Of a stretch of DNA of 64,000 nucleotides, positions 19,224 through 29,999 are shown in pieces. The position numbers were made by a program, and so were the translations under genes. Source of the DNA: Pelagibacteraceae bacterium AG-426-L23 (lineage in GTDB: Bacteria; Pseudomonadota; Alphaproteobacteria; Pelagibacterales; Pelagibacteraceae); the NCBI GenBank assembly GCA_003213115.1, contig QCNU01000001.1, positions 186,001 to 250,000 of the forward strand. Reading direction: 5' to 3'. Below the pieces are notes generated by a model. That model did no database searches. It saw nothing but the letters and a program-made list of their open reading frames with translations, and was not told where the DNA came from. Numbering within the stretch: position 1 is the stretch's first letter; every line of letters begins with the position of its first letter.

Positions 19224-19230
19224 TGTGTAA
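19177..19230 (+). CDS. Possible 17-residue leader peptide ahead of ornithine decarboxylase
   Basis: A short frame ATG to TAA inside the leader encodes MRKDKVFFSKFLMTLSV and runs through both arms of the second hairpin, ending 21 bases before the decarboxylase ATG. A GGAG lies 15 bases upstream of its start, too far to be a convincing ribosome site. Translation of it would prevent both hairpins. Peptides of this length arise often by chance in A+T-rich DNA, so the call depends on conservation that cannot be tested here. Confidence 0.25.
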   Translation: MRKDKVFFSKFLMTLSV

Positions 19231-19251
19231 ACAAAAAGAGGGGCACATGAG

Positions 19252-20433
19252 ATGCGAAAATTTAGAAACGTTAACGAACTAGTTATTGCACTTAAACCAG
19301 ATTTTCCGGTTTACTGTATACGACCGGAATCAATAAAAACTTCAACTCAGTTTTTTAAAAAGAATTTTCCTGGAAAAGTTCTTTATGCCGTAAAAACAAA
19401 TCCAAGCGAAAATGTTATTAAAATTATTATTAATAATGGGATTGAAAATTTTGATGTTGCGTCAATTAATGAAATTAAATTAATCAGAAAAATAAATAGT
19501 AAAGTTAAAATATATTTTATGCATACTATAAAAAGTAGAGAAAATATTAAAGAAGCTTATTTTAAATATAACGTAAAAGACTTTGCTTTAGACACCAAAG
19601 AAGAATTGCTTAAGATTCTTGAGGCCACAAATAATGCTAAAGATTTAAATCTATATGTAAGAATCGCAATTTCAAATGAACATGCAGAAATTGATTTGTC
19701 TAGAAAGTTTGGAGCTTTACCAAGTGAAGCACTTGGATTACTAAGATTGTCAAAGGCGCATGCTAAAAAAGTGGGATTAAGTTTTCATGTAGGTTCACAA
19801 TGTATGGATAAAATTTCTTTTACGAAAGGGATAAATGAAATTGGTAATATCATTAAAAAAACAAAAATTGTTCCAGACGTAATAAATATAGGTGGAGGTT
19901 TTCCTTCAGTTTATCCAGATTTAATGCCTGAGCCTATAGAAAATTATTTACAAGAAATTAAACAAGGATTAAAAAATTTAAAATTAGAAAAGATGCCTGA
20001 GATATTTTGTGAGCCTGGGCGTGCAATTGTAGCTGAGGCAGGTTCAACAATAGTGAAAGTTATATTAAAGAAAAAGCAAAAACTTTATATTAATGACGGA
20101 ACCTACGGATCTTTATTTGATGCTGGTGTACCAAATTTTGTACTACCTTCTAAGATGATACCGGGCAACGGAAAAATAGTATCTAAAAAATTAACTGCTT
20201 TTGATTTTTATGGACCAACTTGTGACAGCCTCGATTATATGAAAGGACCTTTCTTGTTGCCAAATAATATTAAAGAGGGTGACTATATAGAGCTTGGACA
20301 GCTTGGTGCATATGGAACTACATTTAGAACAAAGTTTAATGGTTTTTACTCAGATGCAAACTTTCAAGTAGATGACAAACCCATTCTTTCGATGTACGAT
20401 CGAAAAGATAAGTTTGATTACTTGGTTGCATAA
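19252..20433 (+). CDS. Ornithine decarboxylase, fold type III (PLP-dependent)
   Basis: Decarboxylates ornithine to putrescine. A 393-residue alanine-racemase-fold enzyme: PLP lysine Lys48 in YAVKTNP, the FHVGSQC segment, the glycine loop GGGFPSVYPD, EPGRAIVAEAG, and the active-site cysteine Cys324 in GPTCDSLDYM, the form typical of ornithine (or ornithine/lysine) decarboxylases, not of the larger arginine enzymes. The ATG at 19252 has an AGAGGGG 8 bases upstream. It is first of four polyamine genes; its stop overlaps the next start as TAATG. Activity on lysine as well is possible. Confidence 0.9.
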   Translation: MRKFRNVNELVIALKPDFPVYCIRPESIKTSTQFFKKNFPGKVLYAVKTNPSENVIKIIINNGIENFDVASINEIKLIRKINSKVKIYFMHTIKSRENIKEAYFKYNVKDFALDTKEELLKILEATNNAKDLNLYVRIAISNEHAEIDLSRKFGALPSEALGLLRLSKAHAKKVGLSFHVGSQCMDKISFTKGINEIGNIIKKTKIVPDVINIGGGFPSVYPDLMPEPIENYLQEIKQGLKNLKLEKMPEIFCEPGRAIVAEAGSTIVKVILKKKQKLYINDGTYGSLFDAGVPNFVLPSKMIPGNGKIVSKKLTAFDFYGPTCDSLDYMKGPFLLPNNIKEGDYIELGQLGAYGTTFRTKFNGFYSDANFQVDDKPILSMYDRKDKFDYLVA

Positions 20434-21476
20434 TGAACAAAAAAAATGACCCTAGATTAGGGCACAATAAAAAATCTCTATTAAATTCTGAAGTTGAGCA
20501 TATAGATATAACATCTTTTGACTCTAGAGAAATTATTAACTCAATGAAAAAAATGTCATTTACATCTAGAGATACAGCTAGAGCTGCGGAAATTTACAAT
20601 GATATGATAAAGGACAAAAACTGTTCAATATTTTTAACAATTGCTGGTTCTACTTCTGCTGCAGGCTGCATGAACCTTTATTCAGATTTAATAAAATATA
20701 ATATGGTTGACGCAATTGTTGCAACCGGAGCCTCAATAATAGACATGGATTTTTTTGAGGCACTTGGCTTTAAACATTATCAAGGAAACCAGTTCCAAGA
20801 TGACAAAGTTTTGAGAGAAAATTATATTGATAGAATATACGATACTTATATTGATGAGGAAGAGTTACAAATCTGCGATAAAACTATATGTGATATAGCA
20901 AATAGTTTGCCTCCTAAGACCTATACCTCAAGAGAATTCATTAAAGAAATTGGAAAATATCTAAAAAAAAACGGAAAAAAGAAAAATTCCTTAATTGAAG
21001 TTGCGTACGACAACAATGTTCCAATATTTTGTCCAGCATTTACGGATAGTTCGGCAGGTTTTGGATTGGTTATGCATCAAGAGCAGAACCCCTCAAAGCA
21101 TATTACGATAGACTCAGTCAGAGAATTTAGAGAATTAACAGAAATTAAGTTAAAATCAAAAACATCTGGATTGCTAATGATAGGTGGTGGGGTTCCAAAG
21201 AATTTCGTTCAGGATACAGTTGTATGTGCTGAGCTCTTGGGAAAAAAAGTTGATATGCATAAATATGCTGTACAAATAACCGTTGCAGATACTAGAGATG
21301 GTGCATGTAGTAGCTCTACTTTGAAAGAAGCAAGTTCTTGGGGTAAAGTTGATACTACAAAAGAGCAAATGGTCTTTGCTGAAGCAACGAGTGTTCTTCC
21401 GTTGATTGCTAGTGATGCTTATCATCGCCAAAACTGGAAGAATAGAGAAAGAAGAAATTTCCAAAAATTATTTTAA
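20433..21476 (+). CDS. Deoxyhypusine-synthase-like protein (SpeY type)
   Basis: A 347-residue member of the deoxyhypusine synthase family. The NAD-binding core and the C-terminal EASSWGKV motif are visible; Lys305 in that motif aligns with the lysine that carries the aminobutyl intermediate in the eukaryotic enzyme. Bacteria have no eIF5A, so the substrate must differ. Known relatives make homospermidine by transferring an aminobutyl group to putrescine, and other bacterial homologues are uncharacterised. Its position between ornithine decarboxylase and the two agmatine genes points to polyamine synthesis. The exact product is not known. Confidence 0.85.
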   Translation: MNKKNDPRLGHNKKSLLNSEVEHIDITSFDSREIINSMKKMSFTSRDTARAAEIYNDMIKDKNCSIFLTIAGSTSAAGCMNLYSDLIKYNMVDAIVATGASIIDMDFFEALGFKHYQGNQFQDDKVLRENYIDRIYDTYIDEEELQICDKTICDIANSLPPKTYTSREFIKEIGKYLKKNGKKKNSLIEVAYDNNVPIFCPAFTDSSAGFGLVMHQEQNPSKHITIDSVREFRELTEIKLKSKTSGLLMIGGGVPKNFVQDTVVCAELLGKKVDMHKYAVQITVADTRDGACSSSTLKEASSWGKVDTTKEQMVFAEATSVLPLIASDAYHRQNWKNRERRNFQKLF

Positions 21477-21480
21477 TAAA

Positions 21481-22356
21481 ATGGCAAAAACAAGGATAGC
21501 TTTAATACAGATGAAAATGTCATCTGACTTACAAAAAAATATGAATTCTGCTATAAAAAAAATTAAAGAAGCATCTAAAAAAAAAGCTAAGATTGTATGT
21601 TTGCCTGAATTGTTTTTATCTAACTATTTTTGTCAGAAAGAAAAGCATTCTAATTTTAACTTAGCTGAGAAAATTCCAGGAAAAACTACTAATATTTTAT
21701 GTACGTTAGCTAAAGAACTTAAAGTAATTATAATTGCTCCTATTTTTGAAAAAAAAACATCAGGTATTTATCATAACAGCTTAGTTTTAATAAATGAAAA
21801 AGGGAAATTAGTAGGTAAATATAGAAAGATGCACATACCTGATGACCCACAATATTATGAAAAATTTTATTTTACACCTGGAGATCTTGGATTTAAATCT
21901 TTTAAAACAACTCAAGGAAAACTTGGTACTTTAATTTGTTGGGATCAGTGGTTTCCCGAAGCAGCTAGACTTACATCTTTACAAGGTGCAGAAATAATTT
22001 TTTACCCCACTGCAATTGGATGGCACCCAAAGGAAAAAAGAAAATTTGGAAAATCTCAACTTAATTCTTGGATATCAGTACAAAGATCACATGCGATTGC
22101 AAATGGTGTATATGTAGCTGCAGTTAATAGAGTTGGAATTGAAAAGCAAGGCTCTAAAAAATTAGAATTTTGGGGTAACACAATTGTTTTTGATCCTAAT
22201 GGAAATATAATTGCAAAGGCTAAGCTTAATGAAAAAACAGTTATTTGTGACATTGATTTTAAAAAAGTTGAAAATGCCAGACGACATTGGCCCTTCTTTA
22301 GAGATAGAAGAATTGACTATTATAGAGGTATATTAAACAACCCAAAAGATGCCTAA
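21481..22356 (+). CDS. aguB: N-carbamoylputrescine amidase
   Basis: A nitrilase-superfamily hydrolase of 291 residues that should convert N-carbamoylputrescine to putrescine, CO2 and ammonia. The catalytic triad is visible as Glu in LPELFLS, Lys in YRKMHIPDDP and Cys in LICWDQWFPEA; the HIPDDPQYYEKFYFTPGD segment is typical of AguB. The frame is open to 21406, but the ATG at 21481, 5 bases after the previous stop, is the family-like start. It is followed directly by agmatine deiminase, which makes its substrate. Confidence 0.94.
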   Translation: MAKTRIALIQMKMSSDLQKNMNSAIKKIKEASKKKAKIVCLPELFLSNYFCQKEKHSNFNLAEKIPGKTTNILCTLAKELKVIIIAPIFEKKTSGIYHNSLVLINEKGKLVGKYRKMHIPDDPQYYEKFYFTPGDLGFKSFKTTQGKLGTLICWDQWFPEAARLTSLQGAEIIFYPTAIGWHPKEKRKFGKSQLNSWISVQRSHAIANGVYVAAVNRVGIEKQGSKKLEFWGNTIVFDPNGNIIAKAKLNEKTVICDIDFKKVENARRHWPFFRDRRIDYYRGILNNPKDA

Positions 22357-23401
22357 AATGCCTAATAGAGGCATTTATAGAATGCCTGCTGAGTGGGAAG
22401 CTCAAAAATCTACATGGATAGCTTGGCCACATAATGAAAAGGATTGGCCAGGTAAATTTGTCGAAATACCTTCTGTTTTTGGAAAAATAATAACTGAATT
22501 ATCGAAAGTACAAATAGTAAATATATTAGTAAAAAACAAATCCGAAAAAAAAAAGGTAATTTTTTTTTTAAGCAAACTTGGAAGTAAAATAAAAAATATC
22601 AGATTTATTTTTTGTAAAACTGATAGAGCTTGGACTAGAGATTTTTTACCAATATTTATCAAGAATAGTAAAAATAAAAATTTTCTCACTAATTGGAAAT
22701 TTAACGCTTGGGCAAAATACAAAAATTTTAAAAAAGATAATAAAGCTTATACTAAAGTTAAAAAATTTTTAAATTATAAAGTTTTAAATCCAAAATATAG
22801 AAATAAAAGGATAGTCTTAGAAGGTGGTTCCATTGATGTTAATGGATCTGGCTATCTTTTAACAACAAAACAATGTTTACTTAGTAGAACTCAGCAAAGA
22901 AATAAAGGATTTAATAAATTTGATTATTGTAAAATATTTAAAAAATATTTTGGTATTAAAAAAATAATTTGGTTAAATAAAGGAATTTATGGAGACGACA
23001 CACATGGACATATTGATGATATTGCAAGATTTACAGAAAAAAACAAAATATTTTTAGCTAGAGAAAATAACAAAAAAGAGAGAAATTTTAAAAATTTAAA
23101 TGAAAATATTCAAATAATAAAAAAATTTAAAAAAGAAGAAAAAGAAAAATTTAAGATAGTTTATTTGCCTATGCCAAAACCAAAATTTATTAGCGGCACT
23201 AGAGTGCCTGCTAGTTATTTAAACTTCTACATTGCAAATAAAATTGTTCTAGTTCCTACTTTTAATGACCCCAAAGATAAAATTATTTTAAAAATATTTA
23301 AGAAACATTTTAAAAACAGAAAAATTATTCCTATAGACTGCTCTGTTCTAGTTTGGGGTTTTGGGACAGTACATTGTATGACTCAACAACAACCAAGCTA
23401 A
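22349..23401 (+). CDS. aguA: Agmatine deiminase
   Basis: Converts agmatine to N-carbamoylputrescine. The start RMPAEWEAQKSTWIAWPHN and the histidine in DDTHGHIDDIARF are typical; the nucleophilic Cys is in VHCMTQQQP near the C-terminus. At 350 residues it has full length. Two starts are possible, ATG at 22349 (overlapping aguB) or ATG at 22358. No arginine decarboxylase is in the window, so agmatine must come from elsewhere in the genome or from outside. It abuts the convergent regB gene. Confidence 0.94.
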   Translation: MPKMPNRGIYRMPAEWEAQKSTWIAWPHNEKDWPGKFVEIPSVFGKIITELSKVQIVNILVKNKSEKKKVIFFLSKLGSKIKNIRFIFCKTDRAWTRDFLPIFIKNSKNKNFLTNWKFNAWAKYKNFKKDNKAYTKVKKFLNYKVLNPKYRNKRIVLEGGSIDVNGSGYLLTTKQCLLSRTQQRNKGFNKFDYCKIFKKYFGIKKIIWLNKGIYGDDTHGHIDDIARFTEKNKIFLARENNKKERNFKNLNENIQIIKKFKKEEKEKFKIVYLPMPKPKFISGTRVPASYLNFYIANKIVLVPTFNDPKDKIILKIFKKHFKNRKIIPIDCSVLVWGFGTVHCMTQQQPS

Positions 23402-23406
23402 TCATC

Positions 23407-24687
23407 TTAAATCTTGATGTCTGAAGTATTCCAACTTATTTCAACTTTGGCTCCACCTTTGTTTAAATTAGAAAATTTAAGCTTTGCAAAGTTTCTCTCT
23501 AAGAGAGTTTTCCCAATAAAAGTTCCTAATCCTAACCCAGACTTTGCACTAAGATTTTTATATTTCGTAGTGATATAAGGCTCGCCAATTAATTCTGCTA
23601 TATCATCTGGAAAACCTGGCCCATCGTCTAAAATAGATAATTTAATTATATTAGGATCTGTCTCTAAAATTATATCTACTTTAGATTTTGAAAATTTGAC
23701 CGCATTACCGTAAAAATTACGTATTCCATATATTATCTGAGAAGAACGACTTATAAGCACTTCATGTGTCGCGTTATCAAAATTTAAATATATCTTCTTA
23801 TTAGATATTTCTTCAAATGATCTAGATATTTCCTCAATTAAATCCTGAATTTTTACTTGGCTGATAAACTTATCATCCTCAATTTGTGATGTAGATATTT
23901 TTTTTAATATTTCACTACATCTTTTGGCTTGGCTTAACAATAAATCAATATCTTTGGAATGTTTGGGGTTTTTTAAAATTTCTTTTTTAAGCTCTTTTGC
24001 GATCACTGTAATCGTAGAAAGTGGGGTGCCAAGAGAATGCACAGCTGCTGCTGCCTGAAGACCAATTGTTTCTAGTTCATGTTCTTTTGCGATTATTTCT
24101 TCTAACTTATTTAAAGCTTTGTTTTTTTTTCTAGACTCGGTTCCAAATCTTGCTCCAAAGTATGTTAAGAAAATTAACGCTATAATTAAAGCTACTGGCA
24201 CTGCATAAAGGTAATAGTCTGGAACATGAAAATGTAAAGTTCCAGGATTTGGTAATGGAAAATGGAAAAGTGTTAAAATACCTAGCAACACTGCAGTTGC
24301 AATAGAAAGAAAAAAAGTACTTTTTAAGTTTAACAAAGTTGATGAGACAATTGCAGGTACAATTAAAAAAATTACAAAAGGATTTTTTATTCCTCCAGTC
24401 AAATACAATAAAGTAGCTAATTGTAAAAGATCATAAAATAAAATTATTGTTGAATGAAAATTATTGAGTTCATTTCTCGTATACCAAAGACTCAGATAAA
24501 GATTACTTAGGGCACCCACAAAAATTACATAAGAGCAGAGAAAAACTGGAAGTTCAAATTTTAAAAAAAACTTTACTAAATATATGGCCGCTATTTGTCC
24601 GAAGATGGCGATCCATCTAAGAATAATCAATGTTTTTTTATCTAAATTTAAATTATCTTCAAAATTAACAGGATTAAAAACGCTCAT
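23407..24687 (-). CDS. regB: Redox sensor histidine kinase RegB/PrrB/ActS
   Basis: A 426-residue kinase with six N-terminal membrane helices (to about residue 178). The quinone-sensing heptapeptide GGxxNPF is present as GGIKNPF at 98-104, the phosphorylated His217 lies in AAVHSLGTPLSTI, and the redox-active cysteine Cys257 is in AKRCSEIL. ATP-binding boxes follow (NFYGNAVKFS, DDGPGFP, GLGLGTF). These features make RegB identity strong. It starts 9 bases after gyrB and so may be transcribed with the dnaA-dnaN-gyrB genes, away from regA. Confidence 0.93.
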   Translation of the reverse strand: MSVFNPVNFEDNLNLDKKTLIILRWIAIFGQIAAIYLVKFFLKFELPVFLCSYVIFVGALSNLYLSLWYTRNELNNFHSTIILFYDLLQLATLLYLTGGIKNPFVIFLIVPAIVSSTLLNLKSTFFLSIATAVLLGILTLFHFPLPNPGTLHFHVPDYYLYAVPVALIIALIFLTYFGARFGTESRKKNKALNKLEEIIAKEHELETIGLQAAAAVHSLGTPLSTITVIAKELKKEILKNPKHSKDIDLLLSQAKRCSEILKKISTSQIEDDKFISQVKIQDLIEEISRSFEEISNKKIYLNFDNATHEVLISRSSQIIYGIRNFYGNAVKFSKSKVDIILETDPNIIKLSILDDGPGFPDDIAELIGEPYITTKYKNLSAKSGLGLGTFIGKTLLERNFAKLKFSNLNKGGAKVEISWNTSDIKI

Positions 24688-24696
24688 TTTAAAAAA

Positions 24697-26793
<2,097 letters not shown>

Positions 26794-26912
26794 TTAATTA
26801 TAGCATTTTTTTTAATTTATATAAAACTACCACTCATTAGGACCTTATATTATTATTGATTACCAATGGTTTTAGAGGAAAATGTAAAAAAAAAAGGTAA
26901 AAGACTCTCTCT

Positions 26913-28028
26913 TTAGATTTTCATCGGCATTATAACATAATAACTGTTTCTGTCCGACTTATCTTGTATGAGAACTGGAGAAACAGAGTCTTTGAGATTC
27001 ATTTGTAAACTTTTGTCTTCAATAGCTGAGGCAATATCTATTAAGTATTTTGAATTAAAGCTAATATTCAACTCATCTGAATTATAATTTGCCTTTATAA
27101 CTTCATTTCCATCGCCAGAATTACTACTATTTACTGAAAGTTTAACATTATCTTTGTTAATAATCATTTTAACTCCTTCTTTTCTATCTAGAGAGACTGT
27201 TGTAACTCTTTCAATAGAGTCGATAAATTCCTTTGATGAGACTGTTAATATTTTTTCATTAGTTACCGGAACTACTTTTTTATAATCTGGAAATTTACCA
27301 TCAATAACTTTAGAAATAAGTTTAGAATTACCAATAACAAATTGTATTTTAGTCTCACTTGTTTGAATTAAGATATCACCCTCAGAATCTTGAAGTAAGT
27401 TACATAATTGTAAAACCGTTTTTTTCGGTAAAATTAAGGAACTTAGATTAGTACCTTTGTCAATTTCAACACTGCTAGATGAAAGTCTATGTGTATCCGT
27501 GGCAACTCCAGTTAAAAAATGTCTTTCTTTAGCTTCTGTTAAATGAAAAAAAATTCCACTTAAGTAATGTCGAGTATCATCGTTTGAAATAGCAATCTTA
27601 GTTTTATTTAATAATGCTAAAAGTTTAGACTTTTTAATTTTCAATTGGTCGCTCTTAAAATCGCTTGAAAAATTGGGAAAATTATCTGTTGGAAGACATA
27701 ACAGATTAAAATCAGAATTATCTGCGGTTAAACTTAACTTATTTTCACTTTTAAGATTAAAATTGACCTCAGAATTTGGTGAAATTTTTCTTAAAATATC
27801 ATATAAGACTGTCGCTGATGTCGTGGTTGCCCCTTCATTTAGAGATTTAACCTCACCAATTTCGTCATAAAAAATAATATCTAAATCTGTAGCTACAACA
27901 ATTAATTTTCCTTTTTTAAGCTCCATCAATACATTTGACAGTATTGGTAAGGTATTTTTTTTTTCTATAACACCTTGAGCATGAGTTAACGAACTTAAAA
28001 GTGTATCTCGATTTATAGTAAATTGCAT
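26913..28028 (-). CDS. dnaN: DNA polymerase III beta clamp
   Basis: A 371-residue sliding clamp with three repeated domains. The N-terminal MQFTINRDTLLSSL..AQGVIEKKNTLPILSNVL is typical, and the C-terminal SPVLIQD..YVIMPMKI ends in the family's MPM(R/K) tail. It lies 5 bases after dnaA. The spacer to gyrB (26773-26912) is 140 bases and lacks recF, which commonly lies between dnaN and gyrB; no gene was found in it. Confidence 0.97.
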   Translation of the reverse strand: MQFTINRDTLLSSLTHAQGVIEKKNTLPILSNVLMELKKGKLIVVATDLDIIFYDEIGEVKSLNEGATTTSATVLYDILRKISPNSEVNFNLKSENKLSLTADNSDFNLLCLPTDNFPNFSSDFKSDQLKIKKSKLLALLNKTKIAISNDDTRHYLSGIFFHLTEAKERHFLTGVATDTHRLSSSSVEIDKGTNLSSLILPKKTVLQLCNLLQDSEGDILIQTSETKIQFVIGNSKLISKVIDGKFPDYKKVVPVTNEKILTVSSKEFIDSIERVTTVSLDRKEGVKMIINKDNVKLSVNSSNSGDGNEVIKANYNSDELNISFNSKYLIDIASAIEDKSLQMNLKDSVSPVLIQDKSDRNSYYVIMPMKI

Positions 28029-28033
28029 TTGCT

Positions 28034-29434
28034 CTAATCTTCTAAAAGTATGGCTTTTAATTGATTTAAATTATTTTTTATTTCCTCATCTTTTTCGGAT
28101 AACTTTGTGATCGTTTTTACTGCATGTATCACTGTAGTATGATCTCTATTTGCAAATCTTCTGCCTATTTCAGGCAAAGATCTTGTTGTCATTTTTTTTG
28201 CTAAATACATTGCGATCTGTCTGGGTCTAGCTAATGGTCTAGATCTTCGTTGTGATAACATTTCGTTTAAAGAAATATTGTAAAAATTTGAGACAGTATT
28301 TTGAATTTTATCTACTGTAATAACTCTTGTTTGATTGAAAACATCTTTTAATATATTTTTACAATCACTTATATTTAGGATTTTTTTGTGTATTTTACTA
28401 AAAGCGATGACCCTATTTAAAATACCAAGCAATTCTCTGATATTAGTTTTACTTTGACTAGCTAAAAAATTTATTACTTCCTCACTTATATTATAATTTT
28501 CCTTAAATTGATTTGAAATATCATTGAGTTTATTTTTTATTATCTTAGACTTTAAAGCTAAATCTGGTGTGTCAATATCAACTATAAGTCCACCAGATAA
28601 TCTTGATTTTATACGTTCTTGAACTCTATCTAGTTTTGTAGGTGATCTGTCTGAAGAAATAATTATTTGAGAGCTTTTTTCAATTAAACTATTAAATGTA
28701 TGAAAGAACTCTTCTTGTAAACCCTCTTTGCCCCTTATAAATTGGATGTCATCAATTATAAAAACAGAAGATTTTCTAAAAAAATCTTTAAAATTTACCA
28801 TATCATTTTTTTTAATCGATTTTATAAAGTGGTACATGAATCTTTCTGCTGAAATAAACATTACGTTATTTTTTTCTTGTAATTTTAAACCTATGGCATT
28901 TAGCAAATGTGTCTTTCCTAATCCCACACCACCATAGATATATAATGGATTATATCTAGATAGTTGCTCACATACTTTTATTGATGATGATAGTGCAATT
29001 TTATTACTTGAACCCTCTACAAAATTTTCAAAATTTAAAAGTGGATTAAGACGATTATAGTTGAGAATAGAGTCTTTTATAGTTGAGATTTTTCCAGGAT
29101 CAGTATAAACGTCTTTGAATTTCTCTTCTGTAACAATCTTATTATCCTCTAATATTTTAAACTCGATTCTATTAAGACTTAGTTTGAAGCTTTTCACATC
29201 TTTTAATATTTTATCTAAATACCTAGAAACAATCCAATCCCTAAAGAATCTAGTAGGGACTCCTAAAATCAAATAATCGTTATATTCTTTAAGTAGAGAT
29301 ATATTTTTAAGCCAGCTAGAGTATACCTCTTGCCCAAAAGTTTTTTGGAAAAGGCTTTGTACTTCGTTCCAATTAATCGTATTTTCTTCCTCAGAAACAA
29401 AAATATTTTTAGAATTTAATGACTTTTTTTCCAT
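28034..29434 (-). CDS. dnaA: Chromosomal replication initiator DnaA
   Basis: A 466-residue AAA+ initiator: N-terminal domain I (WNEVQSLFQKTFGQEVYSSWLKNI), Walker A GGVGLGKTHLLNAIG, Walker B FIIDDIQFI, and the C-terminal DNA-binding domain with the signature IAMYLAKKMT and ANRDHTTVIHA. All key motifs are intact. It is the first gene of dnaA-dnaN-gyrB and is preceded by a 263-base non-coding stretch with repeats, described separately. Confidence 0.98.
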   Translation of the reverse strand: MEKKSLNSKNIFVSEEENTINWNEVQSLFQKTFGQEVYSSWLKNISLLKEYNDYLILGVPTRFFRDWIVSRYLDKILKDVKSFKLSLNRIEFKILEDNKIVTEEKFKDVYTDPGKISTIKDSILNYNRLNPLLNFENFVEGSSNKIALSSSIKVCEQLSRYNPLYIYGGVGLGKTHLLNAIGLKLQEKNNVMFISAERFMYHFIKSIKKNDMVNFKDFFRKSSVFIIDDIQFIRGKEGLQEEFFHTFNSLIEKSSQIIISSDRSPTKLDRVQERIKSRLSGGLIVDIDTPDLALKSKIIKNKLNDISNQFKENYNISEEVINFLASQSKTNIRELLGILNRVIAFSKIHKKILNISDCKNILKDVFNQTRVITVDKIQNTVSNFYNISLNEMLSQRRSRPLARPRQIAMYLAKKMTTRSLPEIGRRFANRDHTTVIHAVKTITKLSEKDEEIKNNLNQLKAILLED

Positions 29435-29697
29435 GTAATTAGTTTTTTTGAAATTAACTTTTTATTTAATATTTTTATTAATTGTTCAAGAAATATTTTA
29501 GAATTTTTAAAAATAATTGAATGTAGGTTGTGCGTTTATCGTTGAGATAGAATTTTTAAAATTAATCGTTTAGATAGAAATTAAAAAAAAAGTAAATTTT
29601 TTCCTGCAACTTTTAAAATTAATTATCTATATTTAGTTTCTAAACGCTATCTAGCGTAAGAAAAAAATTATTTATCAACTTCAAATTGATTTAATAG
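29435..29697. other. Non-coding A+T-rich spacer upstream of dnaA, possible origin or dnaA control region
   Basis: The longest gene-free stretch in the window, 263 bases between rpsT and dnaA. It holds two 15-base direct repeats (29538-29552 and 29565-29579), an inverted copy of their core at 29639-29646, a small hairpin CGCT-ATCT-AGCG at 29645-29656, and long A/T tracts. Loose matches to the DnaA box start, TTATCGTTG (29536-29544) and TTATCAACT (29672-29680), occur, but no full TTATCCACA. Alphaproteobacterial origins are often away from dnaA, so origin status is only a possibility. Confidence 0.3.
29538..29579 (+). repeat. Pair of 15-base direct repeats upstream of dnaA
   Basis: ATCGTTGAGATAGAA at 29538-29552 and ATCGTTTAGATAGAA at 29565-29579 differ by one base and are spaced 27 bases start to start. 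The core CGTTTAGA appears again inverted at 29639-29646. The arrangement suggests binding sites for a dimeric or cooperative protein, but A+T-rich sequence makes partial repeats common. Confidence 0.5.
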
Positions 29698-29955
29698 TTA
29701 TTTAGAAATCTTTTTAGAAACTTTTGAGATTTTTCTAGAGGCAGTTTTTTTATTTATCACACCAGACTTAGCAACCTGCATGAGAATTGATTGAAATTTA
29801 GGAAAAAAGCTTTTAATTTCTGATTTTTTGCCTGATTTAATGAATATTTCCATCTTTTTTATAGCAGCTTTATACTTACTTTTTCTAAGTCGGTTTATTT
29901 GAGTTTGTTTTTTAACTCTTCGCACTCTTCTAATTGCAGATTTAGTATTTGGCAT
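29698..29955 (-). CDS. rpsT: 30S ribosomal protein S20
   Basis: An 85-residue, lysine-rich helical protein binding 16S rRNA. The start MPNTKSAIRRVRR matches the usual MANxxSAxKR opening; the frame runs 22 codons further upstream but that part is in the mutM spacer and not family-like. The TSRKISKVSK-like tail is normal. It lies between mutM and dnaA on the same strand. Confidence 0.96.
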   Translation of the reverse strand: MPNTKSAIRRVRRVKKQTQINRLRKSKYKAAIKKMEIFIKSGKKSEIKSFFPKFQSILMQVAKSGVINKKTASRKISKVSKKISK

Positions 29956-29999
29956 ATTTTTAAACTGTATATATCCCGGTATTATAGGGGTCAACTTTA

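Noticed and set aside
26891-26916. Hairpin AAAGA-loop-TCTTT with a T run after dnaN (minus strand)
   Set aside because: Only five pairs with one G-C, and the stem overlaps the stop codon; too weak to call a terminator.
29645-29656. Short inverted repeat CGCTATCTAGCG downstream of rpsT
   Set aside because: A 4-5 bp stem without a T tract on either side; not a terminator. Noted only as part of the dnaA spacer.
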